Shown: positions 7,894 through 15,352 of the stretch, piece by piece | How positions within the stretch are numbered: position 1 is the first letter of the stretch | How the letters are laid out: each line of letters opens with the position of its first letter | NCBI GenBank assembly: GCA_040905665.1 | Contig: JBBDRD010000027.1 | Location: forward strand, 248,001-312,000 | Origin: DASVCN01 sp040905665 | Lineage (GTDB): Bacteria; Deinococcota; Deinococci; Deinococcales; Trueperaceae | Length of the DNA: 64,000 nucleotides | Reading direction: 5' to 3' | The notes under the pieces: generated by a model | Seen by the model: only the letters and a program-made list of their open reading frames with translations | Told to the model about the DNA's origin: nothing | Database searches by the model: none | Position numbers and translations under genes: made by a program

Positions 7894-9384
7894 ATGCAAG
7901 GAGTTGCGCTCAACCGGCGCCTGCTCGTCCCACTTACCCTGCCGCTTGCCGTGTGCCTTGCGCTAGTCGGGTGCTTCCCTGTGCTTCCGTCGTCGGGGGG
8001 TGGGGAGACCAGCTTCGACCCGCCACGCGCTGTCGTCCCTCAGGACATCGAGCTTCCGCCCGGTTACTCGATAGAGGTAGTTGCGGCCGGACTCGATCTA
8101 CCAACCGGCGTGGCCTTCGATGATCGGGGCCGCGTTTACGTGCTCGAGGCGGGGTACTCGTATGGCGAGCTGTTTTCGGAGCCGCGCTTGCTACGGGTGG
8201 AATCGGGTGGTCCACCCACTGTCATCGCGACCGGTGATAACCCTCCATGGAACGGGTTGGACTACGCCAACGGCTCCTTTTTCATCGCCGGTGGCCACGT
8301 CGAGGGCGGAGAGATCCTTCGTATTGAGATGGACGGCGCCACGGAGGCGGTTATTGAAGGACTGCCGAGTTATGGCGACCACCACACCAACGGCCCGTTG
8401 GCGAGCGATGACGGCTGGATCTACTTTGGGCAGGGGACCGCGACCAACTCGGGCGTCGTCGGACCGGACAACTTCGACTTCGGTTGGCTCCCGCGCAACC
8501 CCGGTTTTCACGACGTGCCGTGCGAAGATGTGGTTCTTTCCGGCCGCAACTATATCTCCGGCAACCCTCTGACAGGGGAGGACGATGAGGTTGCAACTGG
8601 CCCCTACTTGCCCTTCGGGACCTCGAGTTCGCCGGGTCAAGTCGTTCCGGGTGAGCTCCCCTGCGGCGGCGCCATCTTACGAGTTCGCCCCGATGGCAGC
8701 GACCTCGAGATGGTGGCCTGGGGTCTCCGTAACCCATTCGGGCTGGCCTGGGATCTGGCTGGCGAGTTGCTGGTGAGCGAGAACAGCTTCGATGAGCGTG
8801 GCAGCCGGCCGGTCTTCGGAACGGGCGATCTGCTCTGGAAGATAACCCCCGGCACCTGGTACGGTTGGCCCGACTACTGGTCTGGTATGCCTCTCACCGA
8901 CGAGGAGTGGTTCTCCTCCCCTGGTAACGAAGCGCCCGGCTTCCTGCTGGCCCAGCATCCCGAGTCTCCGGCAAGTCCGATGGCGTTCCTGGGGGTCCAC
9001 TCTTCGTCGAATGGGCTCGACGTCTCCCGTTCGGAGTCCTTTGGCTACCTGGGGCACGTGTTCATCGCGCAGTTCGGCGACATGGCGCCCAATGTGGGCA
9101 AGGTGCTCGAGCCCGTCGGCTTCAAGGTGATCAGGGTCGACTCCGAAGGACGAGTGTTCGACTTCGCTGCGAACCGCGGTTCACAGAACGGACCCGGCTC
9201 GAAACTGGGAACGGGCGGCCTAGAGCGGCCCGTGAGTACACGCTTCGATCCGAGCGGCGAGTCGCTCTATATCGTCGATTTCGGAGTGATGACGATCGCC
9301 GATGGGGAGCCCCAACCCCGCCTGGGAACGGGAGTTCTGTGGCGAATCACCCACGAGGGCTCACAGTTCGGAAATGATCGGTGA
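7894..9384 (+). CDS. PQQ-type glucose/sorbosone dehydrogenase-like lipoprotein
   Basis: 496 aa from ATG 7894 (GAAGGAG at 7882-7888). Lipoprotein signal with lipobox LVGC, then a six-bladed beta-propeller of the GSDH/sorbosone dehydrogenase family: entry strand LPPGYSIEVVAAGLDLPTG, blade motifs GVAFDDRGRVYV, NGPLASDDGWIYFGQG, LRNPFGLAWDLAGELLV and RPVSTRFDPSGESLYIVDFG. Relatives oxidise aldoses or related compounds at a PQQ cofactor. The next gene, 4 bp downstream, encodes a single-heme cytochrome c lipoprotein, the natural electron acceptor. Substrate unknown; whether PQQ is bound cannot be told from sequence alone, and no pqq biosynthesis genes are in the window. Confidence 0.75.
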   Translation: MQGVALNRRLLVPLTLPLAVCLALVGCFPVLPSSGGGETSFDPPRAVVPQDIELPPGYSIEVVAAGLDLPTGVAFDDRGRVYVLEAGYSYGELFSEPRLLRVESGGPPTVIATGDNPPWNGLDYANGSFFIAGGHVEGGEILRIEMDGATEAVIEGLPSYGDHHTNGPLASDDGWIYFGQGTATNSGVVGPDNFDFGWLPRNPGFHDVPCEDVVLSGRNYISGNPLTGEDDEVATGPYLPFGTSSSPGQVVPGELPCGGAILRVRPDGSDLEMVAWGLRNPFGLAWDLAGELLVSENSFDERGSRPVFGTGDLLWKITPGTWYGWPDYWSGMPLTDEEWFSSPGNEAPGFLLAQHPESPASPMAFLGVHSSSNGLDVSRSESFGYLGHVFIAQFGDMAPNVGKVLEPVGFKVIRVDSEGRVFDFAANRGSQNGPGSKLGTGGLERPVSTRFDPSGESLYIVDFGVMTIADGEPQPRLGTGVLWRITHEGSQFGNDR

Positions 9385-9388
9385 GGCC

Positions 9389-9787
9389 ATGATTTCGCTA
9401 CGCAAAAGTCTCCGGTTTGCCGGAGTCCACGAGTCATCGGTGGCCGTCGTGGTCGCACTACTCCTCGCGTTGCTGCTGGTATCCTGCGGCCCCGTTTTCG
9501 ATCGTCCGGTTGTGACCGGTTCGTTGGCAGGCAGCGATCCTGAATTGCTCCTGGGTGAACGAGTCTTCTATGCAAACTGTCACGGTTGCCATCCCCAAGG
9601 TGGGCGAGGTCTGGGCCGTGGCGTAACCGACCGACCGCTGCCCGACTTCGCCGTGCGCTTGCAAATCCGCAACGGTTTCGGTGAGATGCCCGGTTTCAGC
9701 GAAGCGGAGATAGACGAGGCGGAGCTGGATGCTCTACTCGCCTATCTCCACGAACTCCGTCGCAGGTGGGCCAGCGAAGGCAGTTAG
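9389..9787 (+). CDS. Single-heme c-type cytochrome lipoprotein
   Basis: 132 aa from ATG 9389 with GGTGAGG (9380-9386) as SD. Lipoprotein signal (LLLVSCG), a short linker, then a class-I cytochrome c: heme motif CHGCH, GGRGLGRGV and a likely distal Met in GEMPGFSE, ending in the packing helix LDALLAYLHELRR. Starts 4 bp after the dehydrogenase stop, so co-transcribed and probably its electron acceptor, passing electrons to the respiratory chain on the outer face of the membrane. Confidence 0.85.
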   Translation: MISLRKSLRFAGVHESSVAVVVALLLALLLVSCGPVFDRPVVTGSLAGSDPELLLGERVFYANCHGCHPQGGRGLGRGVTDRPLPDFAVRLQIRNGFGEMPGFSEAEIDEAELDALLAYLHELRRRWASEGS

Positions 9788-9828
9788 GTTAGGGCCGGTC
9801 CCACAGGGGGTCTTGACCAAGTCGAGAC

Positions 9829-9887
9829 CACAACCGTCTAGGCCGTAACCGTCTAGCCCACAGCGGTCTAGGCCTCAGCGGTTAGCT
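9829..9887. repeat. 15-bp tandem repeat, about 4 imperfect copies
   Basis: Units CACAACCGTCTAGGC (9829), CGTAACCGTCTAGCC (9844), CACAGCGGTCTAGGC (9859) and a shorter fourth copy from 9874 that runs into the 3' end of the minus-strand gene. The repeat fills the gap between two convergent genes. Confidence 0.75.
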
Positions 9888-10825
9888 CCTGCCCCCACCT
9901 CACCGCAAGCCAGCGGGTTGCTCTCTTCATCACCTTGATAGATGTAGAGGAAGTAATCGCCATCTGCAACCTCGTCGTACGACATCTCCGCCGAGCTGAT
10001 GCTGACGAACGGTTCGTTGGCGATGCTTCCCACCGGTGGCAACCCGGTGACACGCTCCCGGTCGGGACCACAGTCCCCCTCGAAGAGTACCGGGAGGTAC
10101 TGCTCACCGGGATTGATGTTGCTGAGGGTGACGACGAATCTGCTGCCGCCGTCGACCTCTTGAGTCACGTTGAGCGTCCCTGTGACCGAATTTCCCTGAA
10201 GCGCGAAGAGTTGGTAACTCTGAGTCTCGAGGCTCATCTGCGCTTCCGCCTCTGTCACTGCACCTGCGTCGCCGTTGCCGGCCTCATTGCCCGCCTCATT
10301 GCCAGGCAATGGATCAGCAGTGGCGGCTGCCTGGGCTGCACTTGCGCCGTCGGCCTGGGCCACGCCCTGTTGAGCGCCTGCTCCGACTTCTCCACAGGCG
10401 ACGATCGTTCCCATGTCCGCCGCCGACCGGTGAGCATTGACGTGATAGTCCTGGGCCAGTAGGTCGTCGTAAGCCATCCGCACCACCGATACGCCCAGAC
10501 CCGAGCCGCCGTCGACGACGGCAAGCGGCACGTCGACCCCTCCTCCGGAACCGCAATCTCCAACATGAAAGTGTGATGGATGCGCGTCACCGGGAGAGGT
10601 TCCCTCGAGTGCGAGTACCACGACGGACAGCTCCTCGCCGAAATCACTTATGACCAATGTGCCGCTGAGGCCGCTTCCACTGCTCGGGCCCACGGCGTAC
10701 GAAGCGCTCCGCTCGGGAAGGTTGGACTGTGCCAGAGCGAATGTGCCGCTCAGCACCAGCGTCGTCAAGATGCCAATCGCCAAACGCCATGCCGGCGCAA
10801 AGCCTAAAGTCGACTGCTCTCTCAT
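9875..10825 (-). CDS. Secreted protein with two CHRD/SOD-like domains
   Basis: 316 aa from ATG 10825 (GGGGAG just upstream). Sec signal peptide ending around FALAQ. Two homologous halves follow, about residues 40-150 and 205-316, each with a strand-rich domain ending in ACGEVGAG. The first resembles CHRD/Cu-Zn-SOD-like domains, with His-rich HPSHFH and HVNAH, a Cys in GDCG and a Cys in ACGEV. The second keeps both Cys (GDCG, ACGEV) but has lost the His residues. The linker is Ala/Gln/Asn-rich with a short NEAG repeat. Possible extracellular metal binding in the first half only. Family call is tentative. Confidence 0.55.
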   Translation of the reverse strand: MREQSTLGFAPAWRLAIGILTTLVLSGTFALAQSNLPERSASYAVGPSSGSGLSGTLVISDFGEELSVVVLALEGTSPGDAHPSHFHVGDCGSGGGVDVPLAVVDGGSGLGVSVVRMAYDDLLAQDYHVNAHRSAADMGTIVACGEVGAGAQQGVAQADGASAAQAAATADPLPGNEAGNEAGNGDAGAVTEAEAQMSLETQSYQLFALQGNSVTGTLNVTQEVDGGSRFVVTLSNINPGEQYLPVLFEGDCGPDRERVTGLPPVGSIANEPFVSISSAEMSYDEVADGDYFLYIYQGDEESNPLACGEVGAGANR

Positions 10826-10990
10826 ATTTCTCCCCGTCCGAAACAGTGATTCGCCCATGCGCGGATTGCGCAGGCGAAAGCGTTTCCCTGCTATTCCGTC
10901 CCGAGCATACGAGGACTCGGATTGCCAAAAGGTGACCAGAACCGATGTCCGTACGCCTCTCGGTGCCTGCCGGCTATCAGCCCGGTGCGA

Positions 10991-12211
10991 TCAGTCGGCC
11001 CCCGGAAATTTGAGGTCCAGCTCGATCGGCTCCTCGATTGGGATCGGTTGCAGCTCGCCCTGTTCATCCAGAACCGCGCCGGGCGGCAGGAGCTTTTCGG
11101 CCAACACCGGTCCGCCGGCGAGCGGGTGTACTGAATCGGCGCCGGGCAACGAGTAGTCGTCGGCTGCGTCCATGTCGACGCTGTATCCCATGTCGGCCAG
11201 AGCGGCCGCGGTGACCCGGCTCAGCCGCGAATCGCTGTCGAGGTAGCCGGTCATCAATTCGGTTCCGAACGTCTCCTCGTTCCAATGACTGCAGGCGGTT
11301 CCCATGACGCCGTTGTCCTCAACCGGTACGTGGCCGCTGCCGCCAAGGCGCTCGAACTCACTCCTCGCGGCTTCACCGGTGTACTGAACTGTTCTGCTGT
11401 CATAGCAGCGGGGTTGGTCGTGAACAAGCAGGCCGCGGCGCTGCCAGCCGTGAAGGCTCATGTCCAGCACGTGTCCGAGCTCGTGAAGCACGACCAGTTC
11501 CAGGTTCCGCGAAGATGCCAAGAAATCGGTATCGGCGGCGTCGAGGATGATGAGTCCCACCAGCGGCAAGCCATCGGAGCGGATCAGGCAGGCCCCTGCC
11601 ATTCCCACGATTCCGCCCGGTCCATCGATATCTTGCACGTCGCCAAAGAGCAGCAAGTCGTCGATCGTTCCCGAGTAGCGGTAACCCGACCCGCAAGCTT
11701 GCTCGACCTGGTGGGCCTGCACGAAGGTGTCCGCCAGTTCACCTACTATCAGCCTGCTCCAACGTTCCGCGGCACTTTCGAACGCCTGCTGCTCCCGCCC
11801 GCCGACTCGCCCACTTGGGTACTGCGTTTCGATCTGGAAGCCGGAGGCGCTTCCGATCCCCTCGCGTGCGATAACCGTCGTCTCGGCCTCACCGATTGCG
11901 CCGCGGTCGTCGGTAACTCGCAGCCTGAGTCGGTGCGTGCCCGACGTCGTGATGGTTAGTGGATGCAGCTCGGCTATCTCCCGGTACGGGCCATCGTTCA
12001 GCGACAGCTCACGCAGCTCGATTTGACCGTCTAGATCGCTACTTCCGCTCGTGTCCACCACTATTTCGAGCGGCACGGATCCACTGTTCGGTTCGGCGAC
12101 GACGACAGCCACGGGCGGCTCACTTCGCGTGCTGGGTAAGACGGGCAGTCGCTTACAGCCCACCAGTAGGAGTGCGATTAGCGAAGCCGAGAGAATCAGA
12201 GTTCGATTCAC
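10991..12211 (-). CDS. Leishmanolysin-like (M8) zinc metalloprotease lipoprotein with PKD-like domain
   Basis: 406 aa from GTG 12211, chosen for its GGAG SD and because the protein then starts with a lipoprotein signal (LVGC, C19). Residues about 32-115 are a PKD-like Ig fold (VPLEIVVDTSGSSDLDG ... RLRVTDDRG). The protease domain has HELGH (243-247) and, 60 residues later, SHWNEETFGTELMTG (H309), the M8 third zinc-ligand segment. The insertion between the two is typical of M8. Probably a surface-attached endopeptidase. A longer in-frame extension towards 12829 is rejected: it is low-complexity and has no signal sequence. Confidence 0.85.
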   Translation of the reverse strand: MNRTLILSASLIALLLVGCKRLPVLPSTRSEPPVAVVVAEPNSGSVPLEIVVDTSGSSDLDGQIELRELSLNDGPYREIAELHPLTITTSGTHRLRLRVTDDRGAIGEAETTVIAREGIGSASGFQIETQYPSGRVGGREQQAFESAAERWSRLIVGELADTFVQAHQVEQACGSGYRYSGTIDDLLLFGDVQDIDGPGGIVGMAGACLIRSDGLPLVGLIILDAADTDFLASSRNLELVVLHELGHVLDMSLHGWQRRGLLVHDQPRCYDSRTVQYTGEAARSEFERLGGSGHVPVEDNGVMGTACSHWNEETFGTELMTGYLDSDSRLSRVTAAALADMGYSVDMDAADDYSLPGADSVHPLAGGPVLAEKLLPPGAVLDEQGELQPIPIEEPIELDLKFPGAD

Positions 12212-12524
12212 TCTCGCCACTCCAGTGGCCCAACAATTGGGCGTAGCCGAGCGGCTCTCGGCAATATCGGTCGTTGCAGCGACAGGATAATCAACGTTGC
12301 CCCCCGGCTTTACGCCAACCCCAGTGTCGCTCAGCGTGCCAATGATCGGGCCGCAACGATCACCGTCGCCGGTGCGCACGAGCAAAACCGGCCCCGGCAG
12401 GAGGAGTCCTCTATCCGGTCGTTGCCTTTGACGATGCGGCAAAGCTAGTCGAACGTGGCAGCTGCAGCGAAAACAGCGAGGGCGGCCCTTACCATGCAAA
12501 GTAGTGCTTTCGGCGGGAGGACAC
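12212..12524. other. Intergenic, divergent promoters expected
   Basis: 313 bp between the divergent M8 protease and AI-2E-type permease genes. It must contain promoters in both directions, but no clear -35/-10 pair was found. A short complementary pair (GGCGTA near 12240 and TACGCC near 12311) gives a tRNA-like look without T-arm or D-arm; not an RNA gene on this evidence. Confidence 0.4.
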
Positions 12525-13607
12525 GTGGCGGTCGAAGAGGATACCGAAGGACGGTTCGACGTAAGGGGTGCGCTCACCTGGCTGGGCCTGATCCTCCTCG
12601 CAGTGGTGACGATCGGAGTCCTCTGGTTCGGCGGCAAGGTCCTACTACTCGCTTTCGCCAGCATCCTCCTCGCCGTCGTACTACGCGCTCCCACGGGCGT
12701 GCTGGTGCGTCGCACCGGTATGCCGGACCGTGTCGCCTTCGCGCTCGTGCTGCTTCTGCTGCTCCTTTCCTTTGCGGGCTTCGGTTTGATTGTCGGTCCG
12801 CAGGTCCTCACGCAGGCGGGCGAGTTCACCGACCGTGTGCCCCAGATCTTCGAGGACGCGCGAAGCTACCTCGGGTCGCGGCCGTGGGGGCGCTGGCTGG
12901 TCGACCGGATCAGTGGCGGCGGTTCTGATGGAGTGGGTGGCGGGGCCGTGAGCGCGGTTGCCCCCAGCTTGGGTGGAGCGACGCGGAGTATCACGACTAC
13001 GGGCGCTCATCTGGCCCTCGTCGGGGTGCTGGCAATCTTTCTCGCAGCCAACCCAACCATGTACCGACGCGGTCTGGTTCGGCTGTTCCCCGCCAGCCAG
13101 CAGCAGCGGGCCGCCGAGGTGGTCGATGAGTTGGGCAGAACGCTCAAGGCGTGGATGGTGGGGCAGTTGGCATTGATGCTCATCACCGGCGTGCTTACCG
13201 GCATCGGCCTGGTGATCGTGGGAGTGCCGCTGGCACTGGCACTTGCCTTTTTCGTAGGGCTGATGGAATTCATCCCGTTCATCGGACCGATTCTGGGATT
13301 CATCCCGATAGTCATGATGGCGGCGACCCAGGGCGGCTCGGCCCTGCTTTGGGTCCTGATTCTCTACCTGGGAGTGCAGCAGCTCGAGGGCAATCTCCTT
13401 ACCCCGTTGATTCAACAGCAGGCGGTGGCGTTGCCGCCCGCACTCACAATTGCCGGCGTTTTCCTTGGCGGGTCGCTGTTCGGGCTGCTGGGAGCGATAC
13501 TTGGCACGCCGCTGGTGGCGGTGATCTTCGTGTTGGTGAAGATGCTCTACCTGCACGACAGCCTGGGCCAACAGGTAGAGGTACCCGGCAAGACGGAGTC
13601 GGCCTGA
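12525..13607 (+). CDS. AI-2E family (PerM/YhhT-like) membrane transporter
   Basis: 360 aa from GTG 12525 (GGGAGG at 12515-12520). Family pattern: two N-terminal helices, a third and a long extracytoplasmic segment (FTDRVPQIFEDARSYLG), then hydrophobic helices with the conserved GLMEFIPFIGPILGFIP motif and the LEGNLLTPLIQ segment. Members export AI-2 or act as Na+/H+ antiporters; the substrate here is unknown. It is convergent with the DUF4126 gene behind it. Confidence 0.88.
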   Translation: MAVEEDTEGRFDVRGALTWLGLILLAVVTIGVLWFGGKVLLLAFASILLAVVLRAPTGVLVRRTGMPDRVAFALVLLLLLLSFAGFGLIVGPQVLTQAGEFTDRVPQIFEDARSYLGSRPWGRWLVDRISGGGSDGVGGGAVSAVAPSLGGATRSITTTGAHLALVGVLAIFLAANPTMYRRGLVRLFPASQQQRAAEVVDELGRTLKAWMVGQLALMLITGVLTGIGLVIVGVPLALALAFFVGLMEFIPFIGPILGFIPIVMMAATQGGSALLWVLILYLGVQQLEGNLLTPLIQQQAVALPPALTIAGVFLGGSLFGLLGAILGTPLVAVIFVLVKMLYLHDSLGQQVEVPGKTESA

Positions 13608-13694
13608 CAGGCCCTCGCGGCGCCAGGCGGGTCCGGCCGGATCGACGCATGCGACTGAGCTTGCGCTGCGTCTGGTCAGCTCCGGTACGAGTCG

Positions 13695-14258
13695 TTAGAC
13701 ATCTTGAGGTTGTCGCCGCTTGGACAGCATCCGCAGGCCAAGAACGATCAAGGCCAGGACCGCTACACCGGCAAGGACCGGCGCCAACAGGGAGAGGAGT
13801 GACAGCACGAACGCCCCGGCCAGTTCGCCGGTCGATACAACCGAGTTCCCCAGTCCGCCGGTGGTGCCGCTTGATGCTGCCCGGGCGATCGAGGTGATCG
13901 CCTGGACGCTACCGGCGGCACCACCACCCACTATCGCCGCCGCCGTCCAATCCAGCCAGGGCGCTACGTCGGGAAACACCGTGCTTGCGACCAGGGTTCC
14001 CGCGACCAAAGCCGCCGGGGTTGCCACCAGGTCGAGCAAGTTGTCGACCAGCGGAACGTAGTACGCCAGGACTTCGACGGCGGTGGCGGCGGCCAGCAGC
14101 ACTATTGCGGTAGGGCTGGCCAGCCAGCCTGCCTCTCCCGGCAGGTCTAGCCAGCCCAGCTGGTGAGTGATGGCCATCAGGAGCGGCGGAATGAACACAC
14201 GGAAGCCGGTTGCCGCCGCCAGGCCCGTGCCAAGTAGCACCAGGGTAAGCGTGTCCAT
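13695..14258 (-). CDS. DUF4126 family membrane protein
   Basis: 187 aa, about five hydrophobic segments, with the DUF4126 features GLAAATGFRVFIPPLL near the N-terminus, EVLAYYVPLVDNLLD and the Gly-rich AAIVGGGAAGS segment; short basic C-terminal tail. Function unknown. Its ATG lies 2 bp after the stop of the upstream SDR gene, so the two are probably co-translated. Confidence 0.8.
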   Translation of the reverse strand: MDTLTLVLLGTGLAAATGFRVFIPPLLMAITHQLGWLDLPGEAGWLASPTAIVLLAAATAVEVLAYYVPLVDNLLDLVATPAALVAGTLVASTVFPDVAPWLDWTAAAIVGGGAAGSVQAITSIARAASSGTTGGLGNSVVSTGELAGAFVLSLLSLLAPVLAGVAVLALIVLGLRMLSKRRQPQDV

Positions 14259-14260
14259 GG

Positions 14261-15049
14261 CTACAGGCAGCGCACCATCCCGCCATCCAGTACGACGCTG
14301 CTGCCGGTCATGTAACTGGCGGCGTCCGAGCAGAGGAAGGCCGCTACGCGACCGAACTCTTCCGGATGGCCGAGCCTGCCCAAGGGAATAGTTGCGATCG
14401 AGCTCGCACGCACCTCTTCGGGCGTGCGTCCTTCCCGTTCGGCGCGGGCGTTGTCGAGTTGTACAGTCCGCTCGGTCTCGATCCTGCCGGGTGAGAGCAT
14501 GTTCACCCTTACGCCGTCACTCGCGACCTCTTCGGCCAGAGCGCTGCAGAGCCCGTGGACCGCCGGGCGGAAAACGTTCGACAGCAGCAGGTTGGGGATG
14601 GGCCGCTTCACGCTAGAGGAGCCGAGCGCAAGCACCGAACCGCCACCACGCTCTCGCATGCGGGGCAGGGCAAGTCGCACGCTCCGCACGACACTTTGCA
14701 GGGTGAGCGCGTAAGCCTTCTCCCACTCGGCTTCACCAAGCTTGTCGAAGCTTCCGGGCGGCGGGCCACCGGCGTTGCAGACCAGAATGTCCAGTCCACC
14801 CATGTCTGCCGTAGCTGCCGCAAAGAGCCGCTCGAGCGAACTCGCGTCACTGACATCGGCGGCGTACGAATGCACCGTCTCCCCACTCTCGGCGGAGATG
14901 CGCTCGGCTGCCGTCCTGGCGCGGCCTTCATCTCGCGAGCAGACGGCGACCGTCGCCCCCTCCTCGGCCAGAGCATGCGCGGTGGCGTAACCCAGCCCGC
15001 CGCTTGATGCGGTAACCAGCGCGAGTTTTCCCTTCAAATTTAGGTTCAT
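14261..15049 (-). CDS. SDR-family protein lacking the YxxxK catalytic pair
   Basis: 262 aa; GGAGG lies a good distance before ATG 15049. Rossmann N-terminus TASSGGLGYATA binds NAD(P), with CNAGGPPPG in place of the usual NNAG. The Ser of the active site is present (LGSSSVKRP), but where Tyr-x-x-x-Lys should be the sequence reads LSNVFRPAVHG. This belongs to a known SDR subgroup in which the Tyr/Lys pair is replaced. Ends in a normal SDR C-terminus (DAASYMTGSSVVLDGGM). Reductase activity of the usual type is doubtful. First gene of a two-gene unit with DUF4126. Confidence 0.85.
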   Translation of the reverse strand: MNLNLKGKLALVTASSGGLGYATAHALAEEGATVAVCSRDEGRARTAAERISAESGETVHSYAADVSDASSLERLFAAATADMGGLDILVCNAGGPPPGSFDKLGEAEWEKAYALTLQSVVRSVRLALPRMRERGGGSVLALGSSSVKRPIPNLLLSNVFRPAVHGLCSALAEEVASDGVRVNMLSPGRIETERTVQLDNARAEREGRTPEEVRASSIATIPLGRLGHPEEFGRVAAFLCSDAASYMTGSSVVLDGGMVRCL

Positions 15050-15076
15050 GTGGATTCCTCCAAAGACTCCGTGGGC

Positions 15077-15104
15077 ATTATCAGTAAGTTCCTTTCCTGG
15101 GCAA
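15077..15104 (-). promoter_or_regulatory. Candidate promoter of SDR/DUF4126 unit
   Basis: On the minus strand, TTGCCC (15104-15099) and GATAAT (15082-15077) with a 16-bp spacer, about 28 bp before ATG 15049. Confidence 0.4.
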
Positions 15105-15260
15105 ATGCCAGATATCGTTAGCCTACCGTGAAGGAAAGGGTGCTACACGCGCCCCCGGGCGGCACAGCAGGGAATCGGGTACATCTGCTCCCAGGCCGGC
15201 GTGGTATTCTTTTGCTTCGGACTGCGGGAATCCCGTGTCGGTCCGCATTGTGTCGTGCCG

Positions 15261-15320
15261 TTTCAATGCGCACCATTTCAATGCGCACCGCTTCAATGCG
15301 CACCGTTTCAATGCGCACAT
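15261..15320. repeat. 15-bp tandem repeat, 4 copies, in the sigma factor leader
   Basis: Units TTTCAATGCGCACCA, TTTCAATGCGCACCG, CTTCAATGCGCACCG and TTTCAATGCGCACAT in tandem, ending 23 bp before the SD of the sigma factor gene. The units share the core TTCAATGCGCAC. There are no spacers, so it is not a CRISPR. Confidence 0.92.
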
Positions 15321-15352
15321 TGCCGCCGGAATCATCCGGCGAAGGAGGACGG

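Larger units (their letters stand above)
15050..15352. other. Intergenic, divergent SDR / sigma factor leader
   Basis: 303 bp between the divergent SDR and sigma factor genes. Towards the SDR, the minus strand shows TTGCCC-N16-GATAAT (15104-15077), a reasonable promoter. Towards the sigma factor, the leader carries a four-copy 15-bp tandem repeat (15261-15320) directly before its SD. No clear sigma-factor promoter was identified. Confidence 0.45.

Noticed and set aside
12233..12320. tRNA-like stretch with complementary ends (GGCGTA/TACGCC) in the intergenic region
   Set aside because: There is no D-loop, T-loop or anticodon arm; only an acceptor-like pairing. Judged coincidence.
12212..12829. 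In-frame N-terminal extension of the M8 protease
   Set aside because: It would bury the lipoprotein signal and overlaps the divergent AI-2E-type gene; GTG 12211 has a good SD.
13151..13897. Plus-strand reading frame overlapping the AI-2E-type gene and DUF4126
   Set aside because: Overlaps two recognised genes in another frame and has no recognisable domain.
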